NCBI RefSeq assembly: GCF_019711355.1
Contig: NZ_CP081297.1
Location: forward strand, 2,253,001-2,317,000
Source of the DNA: Qipengyuania psychrotolerans
GTDB taxonomy: Bacteria; Pseudomonadota; Alphaproteobacteria; Sphingomonadales; Sphingomonadaceae
Direction: 5' to 3'
DNA length: 64,000 nt
This document shows, piece after piece, positions 44,593 to 53,456 of the stretch. The notes below the pieces were generated by a model. It was not told where the DNA came from. It saw only the letters and a list, made by a program, of their open reading frames with translations, and did not search any database. Numbering within the stretch: the first letter of the stretch is position 1; each line of letters begins with the position of its first letter. Position numbers and translations under genes: made by a program.

Positions 44593-46707
44593 ATGACAAA
44601 GACTTTCCTCACCGCCGGTGCGTCCGCGCTTGCGATGATGCTCGCGGCACCAGCCGCCGCAGAAGAGTCCGGCACCCCGACGATGGATTTCGGCACATGG
44701 GGCGTGGATACCGACATGATCGACACCGAGGTCGATCCCGGTGACGATTTCAACGCTTACACAAACGGCAAATGGATTGCCGCCAACGAGATCCCGGCAG
44801 ATCGCCAGCGCTTCGGCGCTTTCGACATGCTGCGCGAAGGTTCTGTCCATGATGTGAAAACATTGGTGGACGATCTGGTAGCTTCCGATCCGGCACCTGG
44901 CACCGCTGCACGCCGTATCGTCGATGCCTACAATTCGTTTGTGAATGTCGAAGCCATCGACGCCAGCGGCCTTGCCCCGGCGCAGCCTTATCTCAACGAG
45001 ATCTACGGCGCTTCCAACCTGACCGAGCTCGTATCGCTGTTTGGCAAGCCGGGCTACGCCTCGATGGTAAGCGCAGGAGTGCAGGTCGATGCGCGCAATC
45101 CCACGCAACATGCCGTGGGCATCGGGTTTGACGGAATGGGCCTGCCCGACCGCGATTACTACCTCGTGGATTCGGAAAGCAATCTCGAGATTCGTACCGC
45201 CTACAAGGGCTACCTTGCCAAGATGCTGGGCGCTGCGGGCTATGCCGATCCGGCATCAGCAGCCGAAGCCGTCTACGCATTCGAGCGCAAGGTCGCCGAA
45301 CTGGAATGGGCCCGCCAGGTCCTGCGCATGCCGCAGCTCACTTATAATGAACTGACGCCCGCCGATCTGACGGAAATGGCTGGGGACTTCCCGATCATGA
45401 CCTTGCTGGAATCGTCGGAATTGGCCGGCCAGACCCGCTACCTCGCCGGACAGCTGCCACCCACCGCTGATGAAATCGAGGAGATGAAACTCACCGACGA
45501 ACAGCTTGCCATGATCGGCGGCGGCTTGCCCGCGATGATGAAGCTGCTCACGGAAACCCCGCTGCCGACGCTGCAGGCCTATATGGCAAAGAGCTTCCTG
45601 TCTTCGAACGCCTCGGTCCTTTCGACCGAGCTCGATGATGCGAACTTCGAATTCTACGGCCGCACCATCAACGGCCAGGAAGAGCAGCGCGAACGCTGGA
45701 AGCGCGGCATCAGCGCCGTCGAAGACGCACTGGGCGAGCAGCTCGGCGCGCTTTACGTGGAGCGTTACTTCCCGCCCGAAAGCAAGGCTCGCATGGACAT
45801 GCTTGTCGCCAACCTCTCTCGTTCGATGAGCATGGCGCTCGACAAGAATGAATGGATGACGCCCGAAACGATCGCCGAAGCGCGGGCGAAGCTGGAAGGC
45901 TTTGTTCCGATGGTCGGCTATCCGGCAGAATTCGAGACTTATGAAGGCCTCGAAATCGATGCCGCCGATCCGCTCGGCAACACCATGAGCGCCATCAAGT
46001 GGGCAACCGAGGATTCGCGTTCGCGCCTTGGCACGGAAGTGGACCCTACCGAGTGGGGCATGTTCCCGCAGACGGTGAATGCGTATTATTCGCCGCTGAC
46101 CAACCGCATCGTGTTTCCCGCCGCCATCCTCCAGCCGCCATTTTTCAATGCGAAAGCAGATCCGGCAGTGAACTACGGGGGTATTGGCGCGGTTATCGGT
46201 CACGAAATCGGTCATGGTTATGACGACCAAGGATCGCAATTCGATGCCACCGGCACGCTGCGTAACTGGTGGCAGGATGCCGACAGGGACGGGTTTGAAA
46301 CCTACACGGCGCGCATGGCGGAATTCATCGAAGCCTATTGCCCGGTCAACAGCCCGGAAGGGCCGGTATGCCTGCGCGGCAACCAGTCCATGGGTGAAAC
46401 GCTGGGCGATGTGGTCGGCCTGCAGATGGCCTACCGCGCCTACAAGCTTTCGCTGAGCGGCGAAGAAGCACCGGTGATCGACGGCCTGACCGGCGACCAG
46501 AGGTTCTTCCTCGGCTTCGCCCAGATCTGGCGCGGGATGGAACGCGAGGAAAGCCTGCGCAACCGCGTGATGACGGCCAACCACCCGCCGGGCGAATTTC
46601 GCCTGAACAATGCCGTGCGCCATCTCGACGCATGGTACGATGCGTTCAACGTCGGGCCCGATGATGATCTGTATCTCGCACCTGAAGATCGCATCAATAT
46701 CTGGTAA
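44593..46707 (+). CDS. M13-family zinc metallopeptidase (neprilysin/PepO-like)
   Basis: The 704-residue protein has a signal peptide (SALAMMLAAPAAAEE) and is periplasmic. The M13 set is complete: NAYYSPLTNRIVFPAAIL, zinc motif H537-EIG-H541, and E602-TLG-D606 (third ligand). It cleaves peptides of limited size. A strong terminator follows the gene. Confidence 0.95.
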   Translation: MTKTFLTAGASALAMMLAAPAAAEESGTPTMDFGTWGVDTDMIDTEVDPGDDFNAYTNGKWIAANEIPADRQRFGAFDMLREGSVHDVKTLVDDLVASDPAPGTAARRIVDAYNSFVNVEAIDASGLAPAQPYLNEIYGASNLTELVSLFGKPGYASMVSAGVQVDARNPTQHAVGIGFDGMGLPDRDYYLVDSESNLEIRTAYKGYLAKMLGAAGYADPASAAEAVYAFERKVAELEWARQVLRMPQLTYNELTPADLTEMAGDFPIMTLLESSELAGQTRYLAGQLPPTADEIEEMKLTDEQLAMIGGGLPAMMKLLTETPLPTLQAYMAKSFLSSNASVLSTELDDANFEFYGRTINGQEEQRERWKRGISAVEDALGEQLGALYVERYFPPESKARMDMLVANLSRSMSMALDKNEWMTPETIAEARAKLEGFVPMVGYPAEFETYEGLEIDAADPLGNTMSAIKWATEDSRSRLGTEVDPTEWGMFPQTVNAYYSPLTNRIVFPAAILQPPFFNAKADPAVNYGGIGAVIGHEIGHGYDDQGSQFDATGTLRNWWQDADRDGFETYTARMAEFIEAYCPVNSPEGPVCLRGNQSMGETLGDVVGLQMAYRAYKLSLSGEEAPVIDGLTGDQRFFLGFAQIWRGMEREESLRNRVMTANHPPGEFRLNNAVRHLDAWYDAFNVGPDDDLYLAPEDRINIW

Positions 46708-46731
46708 CCTGCCAATCAGGCCAAAGCTTTG

Positions 46732-46769
46732 GGGCGGAACAGGTCGCTTGACTTGTTCCGCCCTTTCTT
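46732..46769 (+). terminator. Rho-independent terminator after the M13 peptidase gene
   Basis: GGGCGGAACA (46,732-46,741) pairs perfectly with TGTTCCGCCC (46,754-46,763), then TTTCTTC. It lies between the peptidase gene and uppP. Confidence 0.85.
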
Positions 46770-46784
46770 CATGGAAATCGCCCC

Positions 46785-47579
46785 ATGACTTTCTTCCAAG
46801 AATTGCTGATCGCACTGGTCCAGGGGATCACCGAGTTTCTCCCGATTTCTTCCTCGGGGCACCTCATCCTCATCCCCAAGCTGACCGATTTTCCGGACCA
46901 GGGCCCGCTGATCGACGTGGCCGTCCATGTGGGGTCATTGCTGGCGATCATCCTTTATTTCCGCAAGGATGTGATGGGCCTTGCGCGCGGCGGCTTCGCC
47001 AGCGTCGGCCTTGGCAAGGATGATGCGCAGCGCCGTTTGTTCTGGTTCGTCGCCATCGGCACCATTCCGGCGGTTGTTTTCGGGCTCTTCCTCAAGCTGG
47101 GCGGCTATCTCGAAGGTTTCCGCTCGACGCAGCTGGTCGCAGTCAACCTGATCGTGTTCGGCATCCTGCTCGGCATTGCCGACAGGTTCGGGAAGGAAAC
47201 CAAGGATTACGAAGACATGTCGCTCAAGGACGCGATCCTCGTTGGCCTTGCGCAAGCGATGGCGCTGATCCCGGGCACCAGCCGCTCGGGCGCCACCATG
47301 ACCGCGGCCCGCGCACTTGGGTACAAGCGAGTGGAATCGGCGCGATTTTCCTTCCTCTTGGCAATTCCGGCCGTTGCAGGCGCAGGACTGCTTGCCGCGT
47401 TCGATCTCGCCGATGCAACGGCCCAGATGCAACAGGATGCCTTGGTTGCAGGCATCCTGACGTTCTTCACGGCACTGGCGACGATGGTTTTCCTGATGAA
47501 TTTCCTCAAGAAAGCATCGATGCTGGTTTTTGTGATTTACCGCGTCGCTCTGGGCGTAGCCCTGCTGGCATTTTTGTAA
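46785..47579 (+). CDS. uppP: Undecaprenyl-diphosphatase
   Basis: This is a 264-residue integral membrane protein of the BacA/UppP family, with QGITEFLPISSSGHLIL near the N-terminus (conserved Glu) and PGTSRSGATMTAARALG near residue 165 (conserved Ser/Arg). It recycles undecaprenyl pyrophosphate for cell wall synthesis and gives bacitracin resistance when raised. Confidence 0.96.
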   Translation: MTFFQELLIALVQGITEFLPISSSGHLILIPKLTDFPDQGPLIDVAVHVGSLLAIILYFRKDVMGLARGGFASVGLGKDDAQRRLFWFVAIGTIPAVVFGLFLKLGGYLEGFRSTQLVAVNLIVFGILLGIADRFGKETKDYEDMSLKDAILVGLAQAMALIPGTSRSGATMTAARALGYKRVESARFSFLLAIPAVAGAGLLAAFDLADATAQMQQDALVAGILTFFTALATMVFLMNFLKKASMLVFVIYRVALGVALLAFL

Positions 47580-47675
47580 CACCGCTGGTGACTTGGCCAT
47601 CTTTTTGTCACATTTGAGGAACCAATCGCCGCAATCAGGTTTGATTGGTCACGAGTAAGCCGCAAGGATTGACTG

Positions 47676-47930
47676 ATGGGTCTGATCATTCTGGTTGTCA
47701 CCGGCGCCCTTCTGGGCTGGTTGGGGACAATCGCATTAAAGATCGAAGATGGCCGAGCCATTTTCCGCAACGTGATGGCCGGCATTGCCGGATCGCTCGT
47801 TGTCGGCATCGCGACCTCGGGAGGTGTCTTTATCGGCGCCTTGCGGGCTAGTACGCTCCTGTGGGCAATGCTCGGCGCTATCATCGTGATCGGCCTGTAT
47901 AATGTCGCTCGCGAGCGGGTCTTCCGCTAA
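47676..47930 (+). CDS. GlsB/YeaQ/YmgE-family small membrane protein
   Basis: The 84-residue protein has three hydrophobic segments (2-20, 32-50, 58-78) and the family pattern GALLGWLGTIAL, NVMAGIAGSLVVG and LLWAMLGAIIVIGLYN. These stress-linked small membrane proteins are common; their role is unclear. Confidence 0.85.
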   Translation: MGLIILVVTGALLGWLGTIALKIEDGRAIFRNVMAGIAGSLVVGIATSGGVFIGALRASTLLWAMLGAIIVIGLYNVARERVFR

Positions 47931-48010
47931 ACGGCGCTCACCCAATAAACCTAATTACCACGGGCTCCGTCAATGATGGCGGCACCCACAATACCAAGGG
48001 GAATAATACC

Positions 48011-48262
48011 ATGAAGTTCAACAAAGCCATGATCATCGCTTCGGCCGCCACCATGAGCCTCGGCCTCGTCGCTTGCGACAGCGCTGCTGAGAACGAAGCT
48101 GAAGCGAACATCGAAGAAATGGAAGACGCACGCGACAACCAGGTTGATGCCATGGAAGAAGCTGGCGAAATCACTGAAGACCAGGCCGATGCCATGGACG
48201 ATCAGACCGACGCCATGGAAGAGTCGATGGAAGAGCAGGCTGACGAAATCGACGAGATGTAA
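48011..48262 (+). CDS. Small acidic lipoprotein
   Basis: The 83-residue product has a lipoprotein signal (SLGLVACDSA, Cys 22) and a mature part that is almost all Glu, Asp, Ala and Met in a helical register (MEDARDNQVDAMEEAGE), consistent with a coiled coil. Followed by a strong terminator. Related in composition to the lipoproteins at 54,644 and 54,934. Function unknown. Confidence 0.75.
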   Translation: MKFNKAMIIASAATMSLGLVACDSAAENEAEANIEEMEDARDNQVDAMEEAGEITEDQADAMDDQTDAMEESMEEQADEIDEM

Positions 48263-48291
48263 TCTCGAAGCTTTCAAAGCTTTTCAAGATG

Positions 48292-48324
48292 CGGCCCCGG
48301 AGCGATCCGGGGCCGTTTTCTTTT
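48292..48324 (+). terminator. Rho-independent terminator after small lipoprotein gene
   Basis: CGGCCCCGG (48,292-48,300) pairs with CCGGGGCCG (48,307-48,315), then TTTTCTTTT. Confidence 0.9.
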
Positions 48325-48342
48325 GTGGCCTATCGAAGGCGC

Positions 48343-49284
48343 TTAAACCGGCTTAGCTCCGGATCCCCGGCCACCGCGCAAGGTATATTCCAGCGTCCCG
48401 CGATTGACCACGTAGTCCACGTCAATGACGGCCGTGTTGGCATAAGTGAAGCCGGGGCCCAGACTGCGATAGAGCTTGTCAAAATCGCGCTCCACCGTCT
48501 GGCGGTAGAGGTCTTCGAAACTGGAAATGACGAAATAGGTCGGCTGCAGGTCGCTGATCACGTAATCCGTCCGCATGACGCGGTCGACGTTCAGCATGAT
48601 CCGGTTCGGGCTTTCCGCCTCGACCGAATAGACCACCTCGGTGGGTCCTGAGAGAATGCCCGCCCCGTAAGCACGGATATCGCCCGGCGTTTCTTCGAGC
48701 AGGCCAAACTCGACCGTGTACCAGTAGAGCGAGCCCAGCGCCTTCAGCCGGTTGTAGCGCATGGCCTTCCAACCCGCGCGGCCATATTCCTGCATATAGT
48801 CGGCGTAGACCGGGTCGGTCAGCATCGGCACGTGACCGAACACGTCGTGAAAGACGTCCGGCTCCTGGATGTAATCGAAGGTCTCACGCGTGCGAATGAA
48901 ATTGCCCGCAGGGAACCGGCGATTGGCCAGGTGCCAGAAGAAAACGTGATCCGGGATCAGCATTGGCACCGGCACCACGCTCCAGCCGGTCAGCTTGTCC
49001 AGTTCTTCGCTCAGCTTGCCAAATTCCGGCACGCCGCCGCGGCCAAGATCGAGCTTTTCGGTGCCTTCCATGAATGCAGTCGCCGCCCGGCCGGGCAATA
49101 CCTGCATCTGGCGTGCAAAAAGATCGTTCCAAATCGCATCGTCTTCGCTGTCGTATTCGGTCTGCTTGGGCTCCAGCCAATCCTCGCCGACATGATCGGG
49201 TTTTTTGAGCGGAGCGGTGAAGACATCATCCGGCAAATCGGGAAGCCGGGAAAAGTCTTGTTCGGTTTTTGCAAGTGTAGCCAT
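48343..49284 (-). CDS. phhA: Phenylalanine 4-monooxygenase
   Basis: This 313-residue non-heme iron hydroxylase has PVPMLIPDHVFFWHLANRR, EPDVFHDVFGHVPML (two iron His) and WYTVEFGLLEE (iron Glu), and it needs tetrahydropterin to convert phenylalanine to tyrosine. I chose ATG 49,284 (MATLAKTEQDF); an upstream start adds 20 residues. It is divergent from ppk2. Confidence 0.95.
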   Translation of the reverse strand: MATLAKTEQDFSRLPDLPDDVFTAPLKKPDHVGEDWLEPKQTEYDSEDDAIWNDLFARQMQVLPGRAATAFMEGTEKLDLGRGGVPEFGKLSEELDKLTGWSVVPVPMLIPDHVFFWHLANRRFPAGNFIRTRETFDYIQEPDVFHDVFGHVPMLTDPVYADYMQEYGRAGWKAMRYNRLKALGSLYWYTVEFGLLEETPGDIRAYGAGILSGPTEVVYSVEAESPNRIMLNVDRVMRTDYVISDLQPTYFVISSFEDLYRQTVERDFDKLYRSLGPGFTYANTAVIDVDYVVNRGTLEYTLRGGRGSGAKPV

Positions 49285-49342
49285 ATCGCTACGCAAGATA
49301 CTACCATACGCGGCGCGATACAAACGAAGTCGGGGCTGAGGC

Positions 49343-50113
49343 ATGAAGAAGAGCGATTACGAAGACGCAATAGAGCCGATGCAGGAGGAACTCGTCAGCA
49401 TGGCCCGGTGGGCGCGGACCACGGGCCAGCGTATCGTGGTGCTGTTCGAGGGCCGCGACACCGCCGGAAAGGGCGGCGCAATCAAGGCGGTTCGAGAGCG
49501 GCTCAATCCGCGCCAGTGTCATGTTATCGCTCTCTCCAAACCGAGCGAAGCCGAACAGACCCAGTGGTATTTCCAGCGTTATGTGAAGCACCTGCCATCT
49601 GCTGGTGAAATCGTCCTGTTCGACCGCAGCTGGTACAATCGTGCTGGCGTCGAAAAAGTGATGGGATATGCGGATCAGGAGCAGGTCGACAGCTTCCTGT
49701 GCCAGGCGCCGACTTTCGAAAAAATGCTGGTCGACGATGGTATCCTGCTGTTCAAATACTGGCTCGGCACCGATCAGGAAATGCAGGAAGAACGCCTGCG
49801 CGAGCGGCTCGAAGACCCGCTCAAGCGGTGGAAGCTTTCACCCGTCGACCTGGCGGCGCGCGGCAAATACGATGACTATACTGCGGCGCGCGAAGCGATG
49901 CTCAAGGCGACGCACAGTGATTGGGCGCCCTGGACCCTCGTCGATTTCAACGATCAGAAACGCGGCCGCCTGACGCTTGTCCGCAACTTGCTCGACCGCC
50001 TGCCGGACACCCATAAGGAGCCGCCTGCGATTGATTTCCCCGATCTGGAGCATGACCCGGCCGTGGAAACCTACAGTGTGCTGAAACCTATCACGGACTT
50101 TCCCGCCGGCTAG
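49343..50113 (+). CDS. ppk2: Polyphosphate kinase 2 (class I PPK2)
   Basis: The 256-residue protein has Walker A FEGRDTAGKGGAIK (about 36-49), LFDRSWYNRAGVEKVMG (Walker B and lid region, about 92-108) and FKYWLGTDQEMQEERL. Class I PPK2 enzymes phosphorylate ADP or GDP from polyphosphate, or run in reverse. It converges with the MaoC-like gene. Confidence 0.94.
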   Translation: MKKSDYEDAIEPMQEELVSMARWARTTGQRIVVLFEGRDTAGKGGAIKAVRERLNPRQCHVIALSKPSEAEQTQWYFQRYVKHLPSAGEIVLFDRSWYNRAGVEKVMGYADQEQVDSFLCQAPTFEKMLVDDGILLFKYWLGTDQEMQEERLRERLEDPLKRWKLSPVDLAARGKYDDYTAAREAMLKATHSDWAPWTLVDFNDQKRGRLTLVRNLLDRLPDTHKEPPAIDFPDLEHDPAVETYSVLKPITDFPAG

Positions 50114-50122
50114 GCCAATCGA

Positions 50123-50977
50123 TCAGCCAAGCGACGCGCCGGCTTTGACCACCTGTCTGCCATCACCGGCAAACGCGCCCATTTCGATGGTATCGCCGTC
50201 CCCGCGCAGGGCCAGGTGCAGCGGCTCTCCGCAAATCCCGGGGCTCACGCCTCGGAAGGTAAAACTGGCGAGACGGTTTTCACCGAAGCGCTGGCCCGCA
50301 AGCTGCAACAGGAGACTGGCGCTGAGCGGTCCGTGCACGACCAGTCCGCGGTATCGTTCGATGTCACGGGCATAGGGCGCATCGTAATGGATACGGTGCG
50401 TGTTGAAGGTCAGCGCCGAGTAGCGGAACAGAAGCCGCTCGTCGGGCAGGATTTCACTGTGCGTGTCCCATTCGAAAGGATCGAAGCGGCCTCCCCCGCT
50501 CTCGGGCGGCGATAGCGGCGCGTCAGAAGCCAGGCCTTCGAGGTACACGATGCTTTGCCGCTCCGTTACCGCAAGTTCGCCGTCCGCGCGGGTTTGGTGG
50601 TCCACCTCGACAAACACCATGTCGCCGCGGCTGCCTGATTTCGGGGTGATCGAGGCAATCTTGCTGGTCCGCTCAATGTCCGCGCCAACATTGATGGGAG
50701 CATGAAATTGCATCGCACTCGATGCCCACATCCGGCGGGGGAGTGCGATGGGCGGCAGGAAGCCAGCATCGCCCTCTTTCCGCATGGGATGGCCGTCTTC
50801 GCCAAGCTGCCCGGTCCGTGCATCCGGCGTACACAGGCACAGGTGGATCCCCTGAGGCATGGCAGAGCCTGACAGAACATCGCGGTCGAAAGTCGCACTC
50901 CAGCGAGCGGCAAGGCCGGGTTCCAGCCTGTCAAACGAGCGTTGCTCGCGTCCTACCCATTCCTGCCAGTCGTTCAT
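50123..50977 (-). CDS. MaoC/FAS1-like dehydratase (enoyl-CoA hydratase fold)
   Basis: The 284-residue protein is two hot-dog folds in tandem; the N-terminal half begins MNDWQEWVGREQRSFDRLEPGLAARW and the C-terminal half has LLFRYSALTFNTHRIHYDAPYARD and GLVVHGPLSA, the hydratase-2 motif with Asp and His. This layout matches FAS1-like dehydratase proteins such as mesaconyl-C4-CoA hydratase. Its ATG overlaps the thiolase stop. Last gene of the acyl-CoA operon. Confidence 0.85.
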   Translation of the reverse strand: MNDWQEWVGREQRSFDRLEPGLAARWSATFDRDVLSGSAMPQGIHLCLCTPDARTGQLGEDGHPMRKEGDAGFLPPIALPRRMWASSAMQFHAPINVGADIERTSKIASITPKSGSRGDMVFVEVDHQTRADGELAVTERQSIVYLEGLASDAPLSPPESGGGRFDPFEWDTHSEILPDERLLFRYSALTFNTHRIHYDAPYARDIERYRGLVVHGPLSASLLLQLAGQRFGENRLASFTFRGVSPGICGEPLHLALRGDGDTIEMGAFAGDGRQVVKAGASLG

Positions 50978-52209
50978 CAGGCGGCGCGCTCGAAAACGGC
51001 GGCCATGCCTTGTCCGCCGCCAATACACATGGTCTCCAAGCCGTAACGCACTTCGCGGCGCTGCATCTCGTGGGCCATATCGGCGAGGATGCGAATGCCG
51101 GTCGCGCCGATGGGATGGCCCAGGGAAATGCCCGATCCGTTCACATTGACGATCTCGCGGCGGCTGTCGTCGTCTGAAAAGCCCCAGCCTTTCAGCACGG
51201 CCAGCGCCTGCGGGGCGAAAGCTTCATTGAGTTCGATGAGGTCGATATCGTCCCAGCCCAGCCCGTTCTTTGCAAACAGCCGCTCGACCGCCGGAACCGG
51301 TCCAATACCCATCCGCGATGGGTCACAGCCCGCCGCGCTCCATGAATGGAACCACAGGATCGGTTCGAGGCCCAATTCCTCAACCTTGTCTTCGGCCACG
51401 ACAAGGCAGGCGGCGGCCGCGTCGTTTTGCTGGCTGGCGTTGCCAGCGGTAACAATGGCGTCAGGATCGCGTTTGCCGTCGATCGGGCGCAATTTGGCCA
51501 GGCTTTCCATATCCGCATCCTCGCGGAATCCTTCGTCCTTGGAGAAGACGACCGGGTCGCCGCGACGCTGGGGAATTTCAACCGGCACCAGCTGTTCGTC
51601 GAACTTGCCTTCGCCCCATGCACGCGCGGCATTCTGGTGGCTGCGCACGGCAAACGCGTCAGAAGCTTCGCGGCTGATGCCGTAATCCTTGGCGAGGTTT
51701 TCGGCTGTCTCGATCATGCCCGTGATGACGCCGAAGCGTTCGATCGGCTGGCTCATCAAGCGGCCCCGCGTAAGCCGGTCCCACAGCGCCATGTCTCCCA
51801 TCCGCGCGCCCATGCGGGCCTTGGTCGTGTAATGTTCGACATTGCTCATGCTTTCGACGCCGCCCGCCAGCACGCAATCCGCCACTCCCGTCTGGACCAT
51901 CATGGCTGCCGTGGCGACCGCCTGGAGGCCCGAACCGCAGCGCCGGTCGAGCTGGAAGCCAGGAACTTCGATCGGGTAACCAGCGGCCAGCCAGCTCCAT
52001 CGGCCAATGGCAGGCGCTTCGCCGCTGCCGTAGCCTTGGCTGAAGACCACATCGTCAACACGCATCGGATCGACGCCGGAACCTTCGACCAATGCATTGA
52101 TGATGACCGCGCCGAGCTGCCCGGCTTCCAGAGGAGCGAGGCTGCCAAGGAACTTGCCAACCGGCGTTCTCAGCGGCTTGCAGATGGCGACGCGGCGTAG
52201 TTGGGTCAT
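50977..52209 (-). CDS. Acetyl-CoA acyltransferase (thiolase)
   Basis: The 410-residue thiolase has the three catalytic sites: LDRRCGSGLQAV (nucleophile Cys near 91), GHPIGATG (His) and ETMCIGGGQG (second Cys), with NVNGSGISLGHPIGATG. It splits or forms beta-ketoacyl-CoA. It lies between the CoA-transferase and MaoC-like genes in one operon with almost no spacing. Confidence 0.95.
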   Translation of the reverse strand: MTQLRRVAICKPLRTPVGKFLGSLAPLEAGQLGAVIINALVEGSGVDPMRVDDVVFSQGYGSGEAPAIGRWSWLAAGYPIEVPGFQLDRRCGSGLQAVATAAMMVQTGVADCVLAGGVESMSNVEHYTTKARMGARMGDMALWDRLTRGRLMSQPIERFGVITGMIETAENLAKDYGISREASDAFAVRSHQNAARAWGEGKFDEQLVPVEIPQRRGDPVVFSKDEGFREDADMESLAKLRPIDGKRDPDAIVTAGNASQQNDAAAACLVVAEDKVEELGLEPILWFHSWSAAGCDPSRMGIGPVPAVERLFAKNGLGWDDIDLIELNEAFAPQALAVLKGWGFSDDDSRREIVNVNGSGISLGHPIGATGIRILADMAHEMQRREVRYGLETMCIGGGQGMAAVFERAA

Positions 52210-52220
52210 GTCGGGTCCTT

Positions 52221-53453
52221 TTAGGAAGAGCGGGCGTCGGAAAAGCGGGCAATGCCGCGGTCGACGAGATCGCCGATAGTGCCGGAGGACAGGCCGAGAC
52301 GTTCGGCCAGAACTTCCTCGGTATGCTGGCCGAGATAGGGCGCGGGAGCCGGTGCAGCGGCCTCCCGATCAGGGATGTTCGCGAAACTGCGCGTGGCAGG
52401 ATATTCAAACCCGCTCGGGTTGGCAGAAGTGTTGGTGAACAGCGGATTTTCGTCCACCAGAACGGGATCGTTCGCCGCTTCGTACATGGTGCGATACCGC
52501 TCGAAGGTGCAGCCCTGCGCGCCCATGCGCGCTTCGAGATCGGACCAATCCAGCGCATCGGCCTTGGACTGAAACAGATCGAAAAGCGCATGGCGATGTT
52601 GAAAGCGCGGGCGGTCGCCATCGGCAAAACGCACGCCAAGTTTGTGTTCCAACTCGGCCATTTCGCTGTCCGCTTCGAATGCCTTTACTAGGCCTGCCCA
52701 CTGCTTTGCAGTCAGCGCGGCAACCATGAAACGCACCCCGTCGCGGCTCCGGAAATCACGCCCGAACGCACCCCAGATGGCATTGCCCAACCGTTCGCGG
52801 TTCCCGCCGCGGTAGAGCATTTCCGCCATCGCACCGCTGTTGGCCATCGTGCCGATGGCGACATCGCCCAAGGGCACGCGAAGCTGGCTTCCTTGGCCCG
52901 TCTTGTCGCGGTGGCGCAGCGCTGCAAGCATCGAAAATGCGCAATAGGCCCCTGTGATGAAATCCCACGCCGGAAGGACCTGGTTGACCGGCGGTGCGGT
53001 TTCGAGATCCCATTCTTCCGGTCCGCACATCAGCGGATATCCGCTGGCGGCATTCACGGTGAAATCCATCGCCTGGCGCCCATCGTGCCAGCCCATGATC
53101 CGCACGCTGACGAGATCGGGACGCTTGGCTGCAATCGCCTCATGCGAAAGAAAGCTCTTCTCCGGCAGGTTCGTGATCAGATTGCCGGTTTGGGCCGACA
53201 GTTCGACCAGCAGTTCGCGCCCTTCTTCGCTTCTCAGGTCGAGTGCGACCGATTTCTTCGCCCGGTTGAGGTTCTCCCACGAGAGCGAGCGCCCTTCCTC
53301 GGTGAGCATATAGCGATCGTAGTCCAGGCCGCCTTCCTTGTGATCGACGCGGATCACTTCGGCACCCATCTGCGCGCAATACAGCCCGGCCGTGGGCGAG
53401 GCGACGAAGCTCGAAGCCTCGATTATCGAGAGATCATCAAGGAGATTATACAC
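52221..53453 (-). CDS. Family III CoA-transferase (CaiB/BaiF type)
   Basis: The 410-residue protein begins LDDLSIIEASSFVASPTAGLYCAQMGAEVIRVDHKEGGLDYDRY, the CaiB/BaiF N-terminus, with LNRAKKSVALDLRSEEGRELL and PLMCGPEEWDLE nearby. It moves CoA between carboxylic acids. It follows the acyl-CoA dehydrogenase by 3 bases and precedes the thiolase by 11. Confidence 0.92.
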   Translation of the reverse strand: MYNLLDDLSIIEASSFVASPTAGLYCAQMGAEVIRVDHKEGGLDYDRYMLTEEGRSLSWENLNRAKKSVALDLRSEEGRELLVELSAQTGNLITNLPEKSFLSHEAIAAKRPDLVSVRIMGWHDGRQAMDFTVNAASGYPLMCGPEEWDLETAPPVNQVLPAWDFITGAYCAFSMLAALRHRDKTGQGSQLRVPLGDVAIGTMANSGAMAEMLYRGGNRERLGNAIWGAFGRDFRSRDGVRFMVAALTAKQWAGLVKAFEADSEMAELEHKLGVRFADGDRPRFQHRHALFDLFQSKADALDWSDLEARMGAQGCTFERYRTMYEAANDPVLVDENPLFTNTSANPSGFEYPATRSFANIPDREAAAPAPAPYLGQHTEEVLAERLGLSSGTIGDLVDRGIARFSDARSS

Positions 53454-53456
53454 GCC

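Noticed and set aside
45256..46815. Long open frame opposite the M13 peptidase gene
   Set aside because: Antisense shadow; composition rich in Arg/His/Gln with no family pattern.
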